Of a DNA stretch of 64,000 nt, positions 1 through 10,487 are shown piece by piece. The stretch covers positions 1 through 64,000 of the forward strand of contig JABIAY010000075.1 in the NCBI GenBank assembly GCA_018653085.1, read 5' to 3'. Position numbers and translations under genes: made by a program. How positions within the stretch are numbered: position 1 is the stretch's first letter; each line of letters opens with the position of its first letter. A model generated the notes under the pieces. It was not told the origin of the DNA. It saw only the letters and a program-made list of their open reading frames with translations, and made no database searches. This stretch comes from Nitrospina sp. GTDB taxonomy: Bacteria > Nitrospinota > Nitrospinia > Nitrospinales > VA-1.

Positions 1-1
1 C

Positions 2-64
2 AAAGAACTCAGAGAGGCAATGAAGAACTTGAATTTTAAAGAAAATATTATTAAAGTGGCGTAA
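2..64 (+). CDS. C-terminal end of an upstream CDS running in from the left edge (..KELREAMKNLNFKENIIKVA*)
   Basis: Open frame 2 from the window edge to TAA at 62-64; too short to identify. Confidence 0.4.
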   Translation, partial: KELREAMKNLNFKENIIKVA

Positions 65-213
65 GGCATTGTTCAATTTCAACTGACAATGGGACTACGC
101 CGGCAAAAAACATTGAAGATGTCAGAGTTTTTTGGGAAGACAACCCACTTTGGAGCGGGGAATCCGTATATCCGGTAGGCACCAAGCCTTATTTTGAGGA
201 ACACCGAAAAGTT

Positions 214-927
214 GTGATTGAAGACTGCAATGAGGGAAAACTTAATCAAAAATTATTTCCGTCTGGAACTAATCGGCGAAGAGTACTTGATTTAGGTTGT
301 GGCCCAGGGTTTTGGACGGTTGAGTTTGCTCTGCAAGGTTGCAAAAATTTGATCGCGGCAGACCTCACCCACAAAGCCCTTGAACTGACACGAGAAAGAT
401 GTCGGGTTTATGGGACCCCGGCTGTAATATGCCAGCAGGATGCCGAAAACTTGGGGTTCCGAGACGCAGTGTTCTCACATGCGAATTGCCCCGGGGTTAT
501 TCACCATACCCCAAACACAGACGCCTGCGTTCGCGAGATTGCTCGAATCCTTGAAGCGAATGGAACAGCGATCATCTCAGTTTACTACAAAAATATATTT
601 TTGCGATTCTGGCCTTTCATAAATTGGGCAGGAAAACTTATCTACAGGCTTGGGGGAAAGTTAAAAGGGCGGGGAAGGGAAAGTATCTTTGCTCTGGATA
701 ACACGGACGATATTATCAGGTTGTATGATGGTCAAGAAAATCCTGTCGGAAAAGGTTACTCAAGAAATCAATTTATCGAAATGCTGACCCCTTATTTCCA
801 AATAGAGGAAATTTTTCTTCAATTTTTCCCAGCAAGAACACTTCCGTTCAAGATCCCTCGCTGGCTTCATAAGTTTTTGGCCCGCAACTTTGGATTCCTT
901 ATTTGTGCATCGCTGAGGAAACTTTGA
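214..927 (+). CDS. SAM-dependent class I methyltransferase; true N-terminus probably upstream of the GTG at 214
   Basis: VLDLGCGPGFWTVEFA motif I, IIAADLT-type acidic residue, HHTPNTDACVREIARILEANGTAIISVYYKN; same frame is open upstream to position 55 and encodes VFWEDNPLWSGES. Confidence 0.85.
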   Translation: MIEDCNEGKLNQKLFPSGTNRRRVLDLGCGPGFWTVEFALQGCKNLIAADLTHKALELTRERCRVYGTPAVICQQDAENLGFRDAVFSHANCPGVIHHTPNTDACVREIARILEANGTAIISVYYKNIFLRFWPFINWAGKLIYRLGGKLKGRGRESIFALDNTDDIIRLYDGQENPVGKGYSRNQFIEMLTPYFQIEEIFLQFFPARTLPFKIPRWLHKFLARNFGFLICASLRKL

Positions 928-1006
928 GCTGTTTTGTTTGCCTGCCAACTACAAGGATTTCTCCAGGGTAGATATATCTTTTAGTGGGCCGATAAGGCTT
1001 TGGGAT

Positions 1007-2104
1007 TTAGGGGCAAGAGGGCTCCCAATCCTCCAAGATTTCAACAATTCTTTTTGCCGCAAAACCATCCCAGAGCTCAGGGCAACTCCCCTTTTTATTT
1101 TCACATGCAAGGATCTGTGTTGCGGCATTTAAAATATCATCTCGTTTAGTCCCCGCCAAAACATTCGTCCCTTTTTCGATAGTGACAGGTCTTTCTGTAT
1201 TTTCGCGGAGGGTAAGGCAAGGAACTTTTAAAATTGTGGTCTCTTCCTGAATACCTCCCGAATCTGTTAAAACTAATTTGGAATTGGACATAAGTTGAAG
1301 CATATCCAGGTAAGGCACCGGTGGAATTAGAATCAGGTTTTCAATTAAATGGCTTAAGTGGAATTCTTTGATTTTCTTTTCCGTCCGCGGGTGAATGGAA
1401 AATACCACCGACAACTCCTGTGCCAGCCCCACCATGGCCTCTAAGATGCCTTGCAACACCTCTTTTCTGTCCACATTTGAAGGACGATGCAGGGTCAAAA
1501 CAATGTATTGTTTGGACTTCAAATCATGGGCATTCAGTATCTCACTTGAATTGGCCGCAAAATCTTGATATTTGAGAAGAGTATCGACCATAACATTCCC
1601 AACAAAGTGGGTTTTTTGAGGGTCAATTCCCTCCCTTGCAAGGTTTTTCATTCCACTTGCCTCTGTAACAAACAAAAGATCTGAAATCTTATCGGTAAGT
1701 ATGCGATTAATTTCTTCGGGCATACTCAGGTCAAAAGAACGTAATCCTGCTTCAACATGCACAACTTTTATGCCATGGTAAGCAGCCACCATGGCACAGG
1801 CCAGCGTCGAATTAACATCACCTACCACCAACACAGCGTGAGGTCTTTCCCGCAATAATACAGGCTCGAATTTTTGGAGAATTTGCGAAACTTGCTGGAT
1901 ATTGCTACCACCCCTGACTCCCAAGTTTACATCCGGGCTGGGTATATTCAGTTGATTAAAGAATGTCTGATTCATATTTTCATCATGATGCTGACCAGTA
2001 TGAATTAGCGCATAGGAAATTTTAGCAGACTGATCCATCTGCTCAATAATAGGAGCGATCTTTATAAAATTTGGCCTTGTGCCGACAATATTAAGAATTT
2101 TCAT
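1007..2104 (-). CDS. wecB: UDP-N-acetylglucosamine 2-epimerase (non-hydrolysing)
   Basis: MKILNIVGTRPNFIKIAPI, HTGQHHDENM, VEAGLRSFDLSMPEEINR, LTDSGGIQEE, LRENTERPVT motifs. Confidence 0.95.
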   Translation of the reverse strand: MKILNIVGTRPNFIKIAPIIEQMDQSAKISYALIHTGQHHDENMNQTFFNQLNIPSPDVNLGVRGGSNIQQVSQILQKFEPVLLRERPHAVLVVGDVNSTLACAMVAAYHGIKVVHVEAGLRSFDLSMPEEINRILTDKISDLLFVTEASGMKNLAREGIDPQKTHFVGNVMVDTLLKYQDFAANSSEILNAHDLKSKQYIVLTLHRPSNVDRKEVLQGILEAMVGLAQELSVVFSIHPRTEKKIKEFHLSHLIENLILIPPVPYLDMLQLMSNSKLVLTDSGGIQEETTILKVPCLTLRENTERPVTIEKGTNVLAGTKRDDILNAATQILACENKKGSCPELWDGFAAKRIVEILEDWEPSCP

Positions 2105-2425
2105 AAAATTTCTACCCCCCTAAATACCAACACTCGCGCAAAATGACATACTCTATTTCTACGGTTTTACGCAATTGGGAAGTTTCCTATTTTCCGAGAA
2201 GGGGAATCGATGACATCTGAAGATTACTTGGAATTTAAGATAAATGCGGATAAAAAACATGTTTGAAAGGCCATACATTCTTGGTTTTGATGCACTTCAC
2301 AATTTCAGGCCGTTTCGCCAGCCGGCTTTCTCATTTACACAAATTTTAAAAACTATAACTTTTAAGGATGATCGAGGACCAGTCGATCAAAGCCGAATTA
2401 TGTTCAAACTCCCTTTGCATTAGTT

Positions 2426-3427
2426 TTAATTTTTGTTGTCCATTTTATCTTGAGCCTCTTTCCTCAGCATTGTGGAATCAAGCTTACTTAAAAAAGACCT
2501 TATCCGCCATAATTCTCCCTGGACTTCCAAGTTTTGTTGAGAAAGGGTACCCAGCGCGGAAATCAGGAACGCGAAAAGAAAAAGAAAAAAACTGGTGATT
2601 GCCAAAAAGATAGAAGGTTCCGGGGTAAACAAGTTATAAACGGCCCAGAAAAAGAAAAATAACCCCACAAGCGTTAATATAGCGCTTGCGGTAAACATAT
2701 ACCGAAATGGAGCCGCCATTAGAGTGAACATAAGGTGGGTGCGAATTAGTCTATTTACATTCGAGGACGATTTGCGTTTTTTACTATTACTGGATGTTAA
2801 TTTATGGTCCTTCCACTCCAATACTGCAGGAATCTCACAAATGCGGTATCCAAAAGACATAGCTTTCTGGATAATTTCGAGATGTATTTCTTTTCCGTCT
2901 TCATTCAATGGGAGACTTAGAAATTTGTCCCGTTTATAACCACGGGTCATACCAGTATTCATTGTCACCTGTGAATTTGTTCCAGCGCGAATTAGCATAT
3001 TGCCCACAGAACTTAAAAAGACCCTTTTCAGCGGAACATTCTTATATCTGCCACCTGACAAGTGCGGCGAAGCAATAACTATGTCAACATCCTTTTCTTT
3101 GCCAAACTCGGTCACAACTCTGTGAACGATATCATCTCCCCAGGAAGAATCAATTTCTGTTGTAACAACCAGTTCACCCCTGGCCTTAGCCACTCCCGTT
3201 CGGAGCGCAAACCCTCTACCTCTGTTGTCTGCATAACCCGTTACATGCAATCTGTGATGATCTTGCGCCAAAGATTGGGCAATATCCAATGACCGATCAG
3301 TCGATCCATCGTTTACAATAATAAGTTCCCAATCGTCAGGCAAAGACTTAAGATTTTCCAGCATTAAAAGAATAGATTTTTCAATTATCGATTCTTCATT
3401 ATAAAATGGACATACAATTGATATCAT
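2426..3427 (-). CDS. Glycosyltransferase family 2 with C-terminal TM helices
   Basis: SIVCPFYNEESIIEKSI, IIVNDGSTDRS, ADNRGRGFALRTG; hydrophobic C-terminal segments. Confidence 0.9.
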   Translation of the reverse strand: MISIVCPFYNEESIIEKSILLMLENLKSLPDDWELIIVNDGSTDRSLDIAQSLAQDHHRLHVTGYADNRGRGFALRTGVAKARGELVVTTEIDSSWGDDIVHRVVTEFGKEKDVDIVIASPHLSGGRYKNVPLKRVFLSSVGNMLIRAGTNSQVTMNTGMTRGYKRDKFLSLPLNEDGKEIHLEIIQKAMSFGYRICEIPAVLEWKDHKLTSSNSKKRKSSSNVNRLIRTHLMFTLMAAPFRYMFTASAILTLVGLFFFFWAVYNLFTPEPSIFLAITSFFLFLFAFLISALGTLSQQNLEVQGELWRIRSFLSKLDSTMLRKEAQDKMDNKN

Positions 3428-3555
3428 TGTTTCACCAATTCGAACTTAGTAGTTTTGTCAAATAGTCAAAAATCAATTAGATTAGTAATCTAAAATAAAT
3501 TTCTTATTCAATTCCAGCGGAAAGGTAGCGATAGGGGGCAGGTATTGGAGGCTTG

Positions 3556-5079
3556 TTACTTAGTGTATACCGATGGGGTTCTTAAGACCCCTGCCAAGAG
3601 TTGCAGGCCCATGCGCCCTTTTCTAAAAAATTCTGCTATGTTTCTCAAACTTTTAGCTTGCCGAAAGATGTATCGCGGCCGGAAATAGAATTGGCGAATG
3701 CCTTCGTTGCTCAACTCTATCATTTGGTCTATGTTGACATGGTTTTCAATCAATTTGGGAGGGCGGAAGTTCGGAGCTGGTGATAAAGCATATTCTTTCC
3801 AGTAATCGTCAGGAATCAGACCTGTTGAAAGGGCTTCCTCGTACATTTCTGTTCCAGCGTAGGGGATGGTGACAGAAAATGTCGCATAATCCGCATCTAA
3901 TTCCAAAGCGAAGTCAATGGTCCGACGCATGTCGTCCAGAGTTTCATCCAGATTTCCGAACATAAAATAAGTTAAAACAGTCATCCCGGCATTTTTAGCT
4001 AGCTTGACTGCTTGTTGAGCCTGTTCAACTTTAATTTGTTTGCGCATTCGGTCGAGAACATGTTGGACTCCAGATTCGATGCCTAAATGAATTCGCCGAC
4101 AACCTGCCCGGTACATTAACTCATAAAGTTCGGAGTCCGCAGAACTGACTCGGTCCCGAACCGCCCATTGAACCGGAAGATCCGCATCGATAAGACCCCG
4201 GCAAATATCTTTCAGACGTTCTTTGGACCACGTGAAAGTATCGTCATAGATTTCGACCTCTCGAATACCCAGTTCAGATATTTTCTTGAATTCTTCGACT
4301 ACGCGTTCCGCCGACTGGCAAAGGGTCTTTTGAAAGTTGAGCTTGCAGAAAGTGCATTTATACGGGCACCCTCTGCTTGTTATCATGGTGGTATTATAGC
4401 TATTTTTCCCCAGAACCGAACCATATAGCTTTATGGGAAGAAAGGTTCTGTCTGGTATGGGAAGATCGTCCAGTTCCTTTTGAATATAATAAGTATCGGG
4501 CCCCTCTCTCAACCCATGTTTCTTTAAGTGGAGTCCGGGAAATTTATCATCTGTTTCCCCATTTGCAACTAAATTGCAAAGCCTTAGAAAAGGAATTTCA
4601 CCATCCCCCACAATGACACTATCCACAAATGGAATCCCCAATGTTTCTTTCGGAAAAATCCCCAGGTGAGGGCCTCCATAAGTCAGATGGGTGTGGGGAA
4701 GGGCCTGTTTAATTTTTTCTCCCACGGTATAAGCGGGGTACCAGAAGTCGGTCCAAGCCGATATGCCCACGACATCAGGTTGAAAAGCGGAGGCTTCACG
4801 AATTACATCATCTACTTGCAGTTGCTGAGCGACCGCATCTATGACTTTAATTTCGTGGTTCGTGTACTTTTTGAGGGTTGTTGCTACATACAGGATTCCC
4901 AACGGAGGCTTGTAGCCAATACCTTCAGAGGTTTCGTCAACCTGATGTAAAAAGGAAGTCACTCCACCTGCTGTAGGGGGTTGTATCAATAGCACCCGTA
5001 AAGAACGATTGGCCGTATCTTGGCAGGCAATATCTTGCGCCTCTCCATAGTTTCCTTTGAGTACTCCAGAAATCTGCAT
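3556..5079 (-). CDS. B12-binding domain radical SAM protein
   Basis: LLIQPPTAGG / GYKPPLGILYVATTLK B12-binding-like N-terminus; SRGCPYKCTFC CxxxCxxC motif; LGIESG. Confidence 0.92.
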   Translation of the reverse strand: MQISGVLKGNYGEAQDIACQDTANRSLRVLLIQPPTAGGVTSFLHQVDETSEGIGYKPPLGILYVATTLKKYTNHEIKVIDAVAQQLQVDDVIREASAFQPDVVGISAWTDFWYPAYTVGEKIKQALPHTHLTYGGPHLGIFPKETLGIPFVDSVIVGDGEIPFLRLCNLVANGETDDKFPGLHLKKHGLREGPDTYYIQKELDDLPIPDRTFLPIKLYGSVLGKNSYNTTMITSRGCPYKCTFCKLNFQKTLCQSAERVVEEFKKISELGIREVEIYDDTFTWSKERLKDICRGLIDADLPVQWAVRDRVSSADSELYELMYRAGCRRIHLGIESGVQHVLDRMRKQIKVEQAQQAVKLAKNAGMTVLTYFMFGNLDETLDDMRRTIDFALELDADYATFSVTIPYAGTEMYEEALSTGLIPDDYWKEYALSPAPNFRPPKLIENHVNIDQMIELSNEGIRQFYFRPRYIFRQAKSLRNIAEFFRKGRMGLQLLAGVLRTPSVYTK

Positions 5080-5255
5080 GGAACTTTAATTAAGTAGAGA
5101 TGATGCTCTCAACAACTCTAAGGTTAAGTGCTTGTTTTTAAAAGATTCAGCTCGCGAATAAACAGTAGCATGGCCCAAAACTCAAGTCAACACTTCTGCC
5201 AAAATCTATGCAATGCATTATATGTTATCGGATGAAAAAAATATTAGTTTAAGCC

Positions 5256-5272
5256 CTGCTTAATTTAAGCAG
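5256..5272. other. 17-bp palindrome CTGCTTAATTTAAGCAG just downstream of asnB; possible weak terminator or operator
   Basis: Inverted repeat read directly; no immediate U-tract on the minus strand. Confidence 0.3.
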
Positions 5273-5312
5273 ACTTCATCCAAGACAAATGGTTTCCGGT
5301 TGTTACCTAAGG

Positions 5313-7274
5313 TTAAACCAAGACCACAGAATTCCCTAAATCTTTCTTTTGCTTAACTGAACCTGAACTTGCCCAACCAGACTCACGATCAATGAAAATT
5401 CTGTGCCAGATTTCAAGTGCCACAAGGGCTAGCACCTGCTTGTCAAAAATAAATTCTTTCCCGATTGAATTTCGTAAAGTCTTTACCATTTCCCAGGAAA
5501 AATAACCTCTTTTACGTACACTTTCTTCTGAGAGGCATGTTTCGACAAAACCCCTGAGAGGTTCTTTGTGCAGAAAATTCCCTATTGGAATATAGAAATT
5601 TATTTTTTTTCTTCGGGAAAAATGCCCCGGCAAAAGTTGAGCAAGTTGATCCCGCAAAAGCACTTTATCCCTCAGGCCATTCAATTTTAGGTGGGAAGGC
5701 GACTTATAAAGAAATTCTACCAGGTCATGGTCTAAAAATGGAACTCGCGCTTCAACGGAATGCGCCATACTTGTTTTGTCAAGTTTGTTCAGAATACAGT
5801 CGGGAAGCCATCCTGAATATTGTAATTTCAAGAGAACATCTAAATAAGGCCTGTTATTTCTCAGGTCTCCCTCTCGATCGGTGGGGCCATTTATAAAAGG
5901 ATTCATTCCATCCCGGTAAAGTCTTTCCTTGTCTCTCGTATCGAACAAAGTGAGTAGGCTACGATATTCGGCCTCCGGTCGATTTTCCTGAACAAGCGAA
6001 AGATAATCAAATAAACGTAGCCGACCACGCTTGGCTAATCCTTCAGGATAAGAAAAAGCCAGGTTGATCAACCAAAATGGAGATCTTAGAACCAGAGGCT
6101 TGACCATCCTGTCTTGGATAATGTCGGGTGTCCATCGTGAATACTGCCGAGCCCAGTACATTACCTTATGAAATATGTACCCGGCCAGAGCTTCATCACC
6201 ACCATCTCCGGTTAAAACCACCTTAACGTGTTGGTGGGCCAGTTTCGACAAAAGATAAAGCGGTACTACGATCGCATCTCCAATAGGTTCATCCAGACTC
6301 TGAATAATGTCCGGAAATAAGGAAAAATCTTCCGGCCTGCATTTAATTTCATGATGGTCACAACCCAGTTTTCTGGCCACTTCTCTGGCGGCAGGTAATT
6401 CATCACCTGGCCAGTCAAATCCGACCGAAAAGGTTTTCACGGGGTCATTTGTCAATTGGCTCATAGCAGCAACAATAGCGCTGGAATCTATCCCCCCGCT
6501 TAAAAAAGCCCCTAAAGGAACCTCACTCATCATCCGTTTTCGAACCGACTCCTTAAACAACTCGGCAAAACGCTCATGATAGTATTCATCCGAATGGTAG
6601 GGTCCTGAGTAAAGTTGAGGGCTCCAATATCTATGCAGTTCCAAATTACCCTCTTTCCAAATTCCCCAATGACCGGCGGGAAATTTATGTATATCCACAA
6701 ACATTGTGCTGGGACCGGGAACATAACGAAGGGTCAAATAGTGGTCAATAGCCGCGAGATTGGGTTCCCGCGACACTTTCTCATATTCCAGGATGGACTT
6801 GATTTCAGAGCCAAAAAGGAATTCGCCATTTTCCGCCCAATAATATAAGGGTTTAATGCCTATGCGATCACGGGCTATAAAAAGAGTTTTCTGGGGGATA
6901 TTATAAATTACAAAAGCAAACATTCCGTTCAAGTGATTTACGCACTGGGGGCCATATTCTTCAAATAGGTGAAGGATCACCTCGGTGTCAGAATGGGTAC
7001 GAAACTTATAGCCTTTTTGTTGAAGGTCCTTTGTGAGATCTTTGTAGTTATATATTTCTCCATTAAAAAAAATTGCCAGGGTTTTATCTTTGTTGAATAT
7101 GGGTTGATGCCCATAGTTCACGTCAATGATACTGAGCCGACGCATGCCCAAGCCTACCCGCTCACCCATTAAGAACCCCTCATCATCTGGGCCGCGGGTG
7201 CTGACTACATCCGCCATGCGTCGCAATAGACGTTCATCCTGCTCAAACCCAATATAACCAAAGATGCCACACAT
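5313..7274 (-). CDS. asnB: Asparagine synthase (glutamine-hydrolysing)
   Basis: MCGIFGYIG N-terminal Cys, SGGIDSSAIVA PP-loop, LTGDGGDEALAGY, EARVPFLDHDLVEF. Confidence 0.96.
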   Translation of the reverse strand: MCGIFGYIGFEQDERLLRRMADVVSTRGPDDEGFLMGERVGLGMRRLSIIDVNYGHQPIFNKDKTLAIFFNGEIYNYKDLTKDLQQKGYKFRTHSDTEVILHLFEEYGPQCVNHLNGMFAFVIYNIPQKTLFIARDRIGIKPLYYWAENGEFLFGSEIKSILEYEKVSREPNLAAIDHYLTLRYVPGPSTMFVDIHKFPAGHWGIWKEGNLELHRYWSPQLYSGPYHSDEYYHERFAELFKESVRKRMMSEVPLGAFLSGGIDSSAIVAAMSQLTNDPVKTFSVGFDWPGDELPAAREVARKLGCDHHEIKCRPEDFSLFPDIIQSLDEPIGDAIVVPLYLLSKLAHQHVKVVLTGDGGDEALAGYIFHKVMYWARQYSRWTPDIIQDRMVKPLVLRSPFWLINLAFSYPEGLAKRGRLRLFDYLSLVQENRPEAEYRSLLTLFDTRDKERLYRDGMNPFINGPTDREGDLRNNRPYLDVLLKLQYSGWLPDCILNKLDKTSMAHSVEARVPFLDHDLVEFLYKSPSHLKLNGLRDKVLLRDQLAQLLPGHFSRRKKINFYIPIGNFLHKEPLRGFVETCLSEESVRKRGYFSWEMVKTLRNSIGKEFIFDKQVLALVALEIWHRIFIDRESGWASSGSVKQKKDLGNSVVLV

Positions 7275-7766
7275 ATTATTTACTCAATCAAAAATAAATT
7301 AGTCGTAAACTGCTAACAATTAATAGATGGTTTGCAAGCACCTTTCAATTTTCACCGGATTATATCAAAGATAAAAGAAAGTTTTTTAGGTTTACAACTA
7401 AAAATAGACATTTAATGTTAAAATGATTACTTGGATGCTTTGAGTAAAGAGAAAAGATGTGCGGTTATGAAGAAACCCAGGGGGTTATGTTCACCTATTA
7501 TATTCTGAAAAAAAAGTTGCCATAAGCTACCCGCCTGAGGCAATCAAGTTGTTTGCTGATGCGGTGCTGAAGAAGATGAGCCTAAAGTCCAATCCGGTTT
7601 GCATTAGCACAGGGATTCTATCGTCACGAAATTATTTGATACATTCTCAAAAGCAATTTGCTTTTAAATTACACTTTAGCTGGGAAACACAGGAAAATCA
7701 TTGCCGCACACCCTTCCTGATTCAATTTGTCCACATAAACTCTAGAAAAACTTTCCATCCAGCATT

Positions 7767-10298
7767 ATGACAGCACACCCCATAGAAAAACCTGCCCTCT
7801 TCAAGCAAGATTGGTTCCTGAATACAGTAATTGTCCCCATAGCTCTTCTAGTCATACTTCTTTTAGGCCATTACGGATTGTTTTTGGGGCATACATTTTT
7901 CAACGATCAGGATTCTGCCGGGATTTTTATTCACCATGCGGGCAATATTCAATCCGGGGGCTGGAGACCCGACATCGCCTTTGGTGTGAGCTATTTTTTC
8001 CATGATCCTGGAGCCTTTCATGTGTGGGCTCCACTGAGATGGTGGCAGGAATTATTTTCCAATCCTCGCACAGCTTATAATGCTTCAATCATAGGTCTAT
8101 TATGGTTCGCGTGCATTGCACAATTCTTTCTTTTAAATAGAACTGTTCCCGACTTGGGAAGGGTTAATTCAACTTTACTTTCAACCCTGATCGCTTTTGG
8201 ATCTCTGCGTCACGAATTATTTTTTCAGCGTACCTGGATAACGCTGTCAATAGGCACCGCATTGCTTTCACTTATTCTTTACGATTTCATGAAACGCCCC
8301 TCTATAAAATCTTACTTCCCCTATACACTAACCCTGTTCTTGACCCTCTTCCTGGGGAGTTCCATAAGCCTCCTTCAGTCAATTATCTTTTCCGTCTTCT
8401 TCTCCCTGATATATGTGTACTACCACCAACTTCATAAGAAGTTTCAGGATTTGCTGTTATGGGCACGGCGCATTTTCTTGTTGAACCTGGTAGCAGGGGC
8501 AACTATTTTCCTTCTTGGAGCGTGGGTATTTTACTCAGTTTTCATAGAACTGTCCTTAACAAGCTATGTACGAGACCCTGATTACAGCACTACCAGCTTT
8601 TTTGTCTCGTCACCATCCCTGATATATTTATTGCAGAGAATATTTGCTTATGCTCATGCAGGATTAATTTCGCCGTGGTCTGCAGCCCTTGGAATTAACC
8701 ATTCCGGGTTCAATCCAATAGGCGACTGGAATCATGTATCACCCGTTTTTCCCGTTATGCTGGCATTACTTGTATTTTACAAAAGCCGGAATTTCTGGGA
8801 ATTTTTTGCTAAAACCGTGGTCTTTGGTTTCTTTTTTTGGCAGGAACTGGAATTTTGGGCTCCGGGTGTTCTAAATATTGTTCAATCTACGATCAACCTT
8901 TACCCCCCTATCAAGTTTCAACCTGTCATACAAGTTTACCAGATAGTATTGATGGGTGTTCTGATCCGCCGCATACAAACCGGCGAATCCATCATCGGCT
9001 CATTAGGTTTGAAAGTTACAAAAGTTGTAGCGGCTTCTATCTCTCTCCTTTATATTGGCCTTGCAATTGTTGCTATCATGTCTTCTTCCACGCCCAGCAC
9101 TCTGAATTCGATATTGAATTCACTCTACCCTTGGGCGGCAACGTTGGTTCAAGCTCCCGAAAACATATCCCTAATCATGCCCAGTGTTATTTCTGAAAAT
9201 ATCCGCCTTTTTGGTGAAACAATGGGCTGGCGATCAATTACATTCTACACTTTGAGCTTTAGTATTATAGCCATATTCACAACAAGTCGCTGGCCTCAAA
9301 CCATGCGCATGGGAAAGGGTCAGTTTTTCACAAGTATTATTTTGATAAATAGTATTTTCTTTGCCTGGTCCATTTTCCCACTGAATAAGGAGCCTATGAT
9401 TTGGGACCAACAAGAATTAAATGGTGTAAAATTGGCCAACACTTTTAAGAAAACGGATCGATTGATGAGGGTTGGCATTGCCGGTTGCAAGAAAACCTTT
9501 AACCCAGACTGCATTAAAAATAAATATCTAGAGGGGGAGTTTGGCCCTCGACGTAAAATGACAGGCTATAGATTGTCTCCGATATTCGATTTTTCTGCCC
9601 CTAAAAGTTTTACTCAAAAAGATTCGGCAGACTTAATAACAACCTTTTTCGATTTGGAAAACAATAATACCAAGGGGCTATTGAGAACACTGGTAAACTA
9701 CCCTCCTTACACCCCATCATTTCTTTATGATTTCTCTGCCACGAATTACATACTATCCAAAGACCGTCTACCCGACACAAACCAACTGAAGGTAATTCAC
9801 GCGACCAAGCAATTTTACCTCTACAAAAACCTTCAAGCATGGGATTATTTTTATTTAGCAGAGCGCCTCAAAACCATCGAAAGCTATGAGGAACTTTATA
9901 ATGGAGAAAAAGGGACCGCCTATATTTGGAGTGACGATAGCAAAACCCGGATTCCCCAGAAGTTGCATGACCCTGAAAGCAAATTAAAGCTTGCCCGGTT
10001 CGAGTACGGGGAAATGGAGTTTCAATACAACAGCAATGAAAATGAGTTTCTTGTGGTGGCGGATGCATGGCATCCACAATGGCGGGCTCAAATTGATGGC
10101 AATGAAACCGAAATATTAAAAACCAACGGAATATTTAAGGGTGTATTATTACCGCCTGGGTCTCATAAGGTAAAATTTTTCTTTGACAACTCTGTTTACC
10201 GACCCGGGATCTGGATATCAATTTTTTCCTGGGTGCTTTTCGTTTGCGCATGGATATCGTTGACTCACAGAGAATCCAAGATTCAGAGAGTTGATTGA
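7767..10298 (+). CDS. Large multi-TM membrane protein, YfhO-like
   Basis: Many TM segments; C-terminal VVADAWHPQWRAQIDGNETEILKTNGIFKGVLLPPGSHKVKFFF as in YfhO-type proteins. Confidence 0.75.
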   Translation: MTAHPIEKPALFKQDWFLNTVIVPIALLVILLLGHYGLFLGHTFFNDQDSAGIFIHHAGNIQSGGWRPDIAFGVSYFFHDPGAFHVWAPLRWWQELFSNPRTAYNASIIGLLWFACIAQFFLLNRTVPDLGRVNSTLLSTLIAFGSLRHELFFQRTWITLSIGTALLSLILYDFMKRPSIKSYFPYTLTLFLTLFLGSSISLLQSIIFSVFFSLIYVYYHQLHKKFQDLLLWARRIFLLNLVAGATIFLLGAWVFYSVFIELSLTSYVRDPDYSTTSFFVSSPSLIYLLQRIFAYAHAGLISPWSAALGINHSGFNPIGDWNHVSPVFPVMLALLVFYKSRNFWEFFAKTVVFGFFFWQELEFWAPGVLNIVQSTINLYPPIKFQPVIQVYQIVLMGVLIRRIQTGESIIGSLGLKVTKVVAASISLLYIGLAIVAIMSSSTPSTLNSILNSLYPWAATLVQAPENISLIMPSVISENIRLFGETMGWRSITFYTLSFSIIAIFTTSRWPQTMRMGKGQFFTSIILINSIFFAWSIFPLNKEPMIWDQQELNGVKLANTFKKTDRLMRVGIAGCKKTFNPDCIKNKYLEGEFGPRRKMTGYRLSPIFDFSAPKSFTQKDSADLITTFFDLENNNTKGLLRTLVNYPPYTPSFLYDFSATNYILSKDRLPDTNQLKVIHATKQFYLYKNLQAWDYFYLAERLKTIESYEELYNGEKGTAYIWSDDSKTRIPQKLHDPESKLKLARFEYGEMEFQYNSNENEFLVVADAWHPQWRAQIDGNETEILKTNGIFKGVLLPPGSHKVKFFFDNSVYRPGIWISIFSWVLFVCAWISLTHRESKIQRVD

Positions 10299-10316
10299 AT
10301 GTGCTGGGGTTAACTT

Positions 10317-10450
10317 CATCAAGAGATGCCGTTGCCCAACCCACTCTTGGGACGATTTATAGCGAGGGGATTACACAAAACTATCAGGAAGCTATTAAAT
10401 GGCACAGGCTTACAGCGGGACAGGGAAATACTGATCTCCAGCAGGCTTTT
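10317..10450 (+). pseudogene. Sel1-like repeat remnant
   Basis: RDAVAQPTLGTIYSEGITQNYQEAIKWHRLTAGQGNTDLQQ matches the Sel1 consensus; isolated, about one repeat. Confidence 0.6.
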
Positions 10451-10487
10451 TTATTATCAAGAGAAATGAAATTGAGTGAAACCAGCT

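Noticed and set aside
7549-7770. 73-aa plus ORF upstream of the YfhO-like gene
   Set aside because: Open frame extends upstream (KVAISYPPEAIKLFADAVLKKM) and could be a relic, but no family recognised
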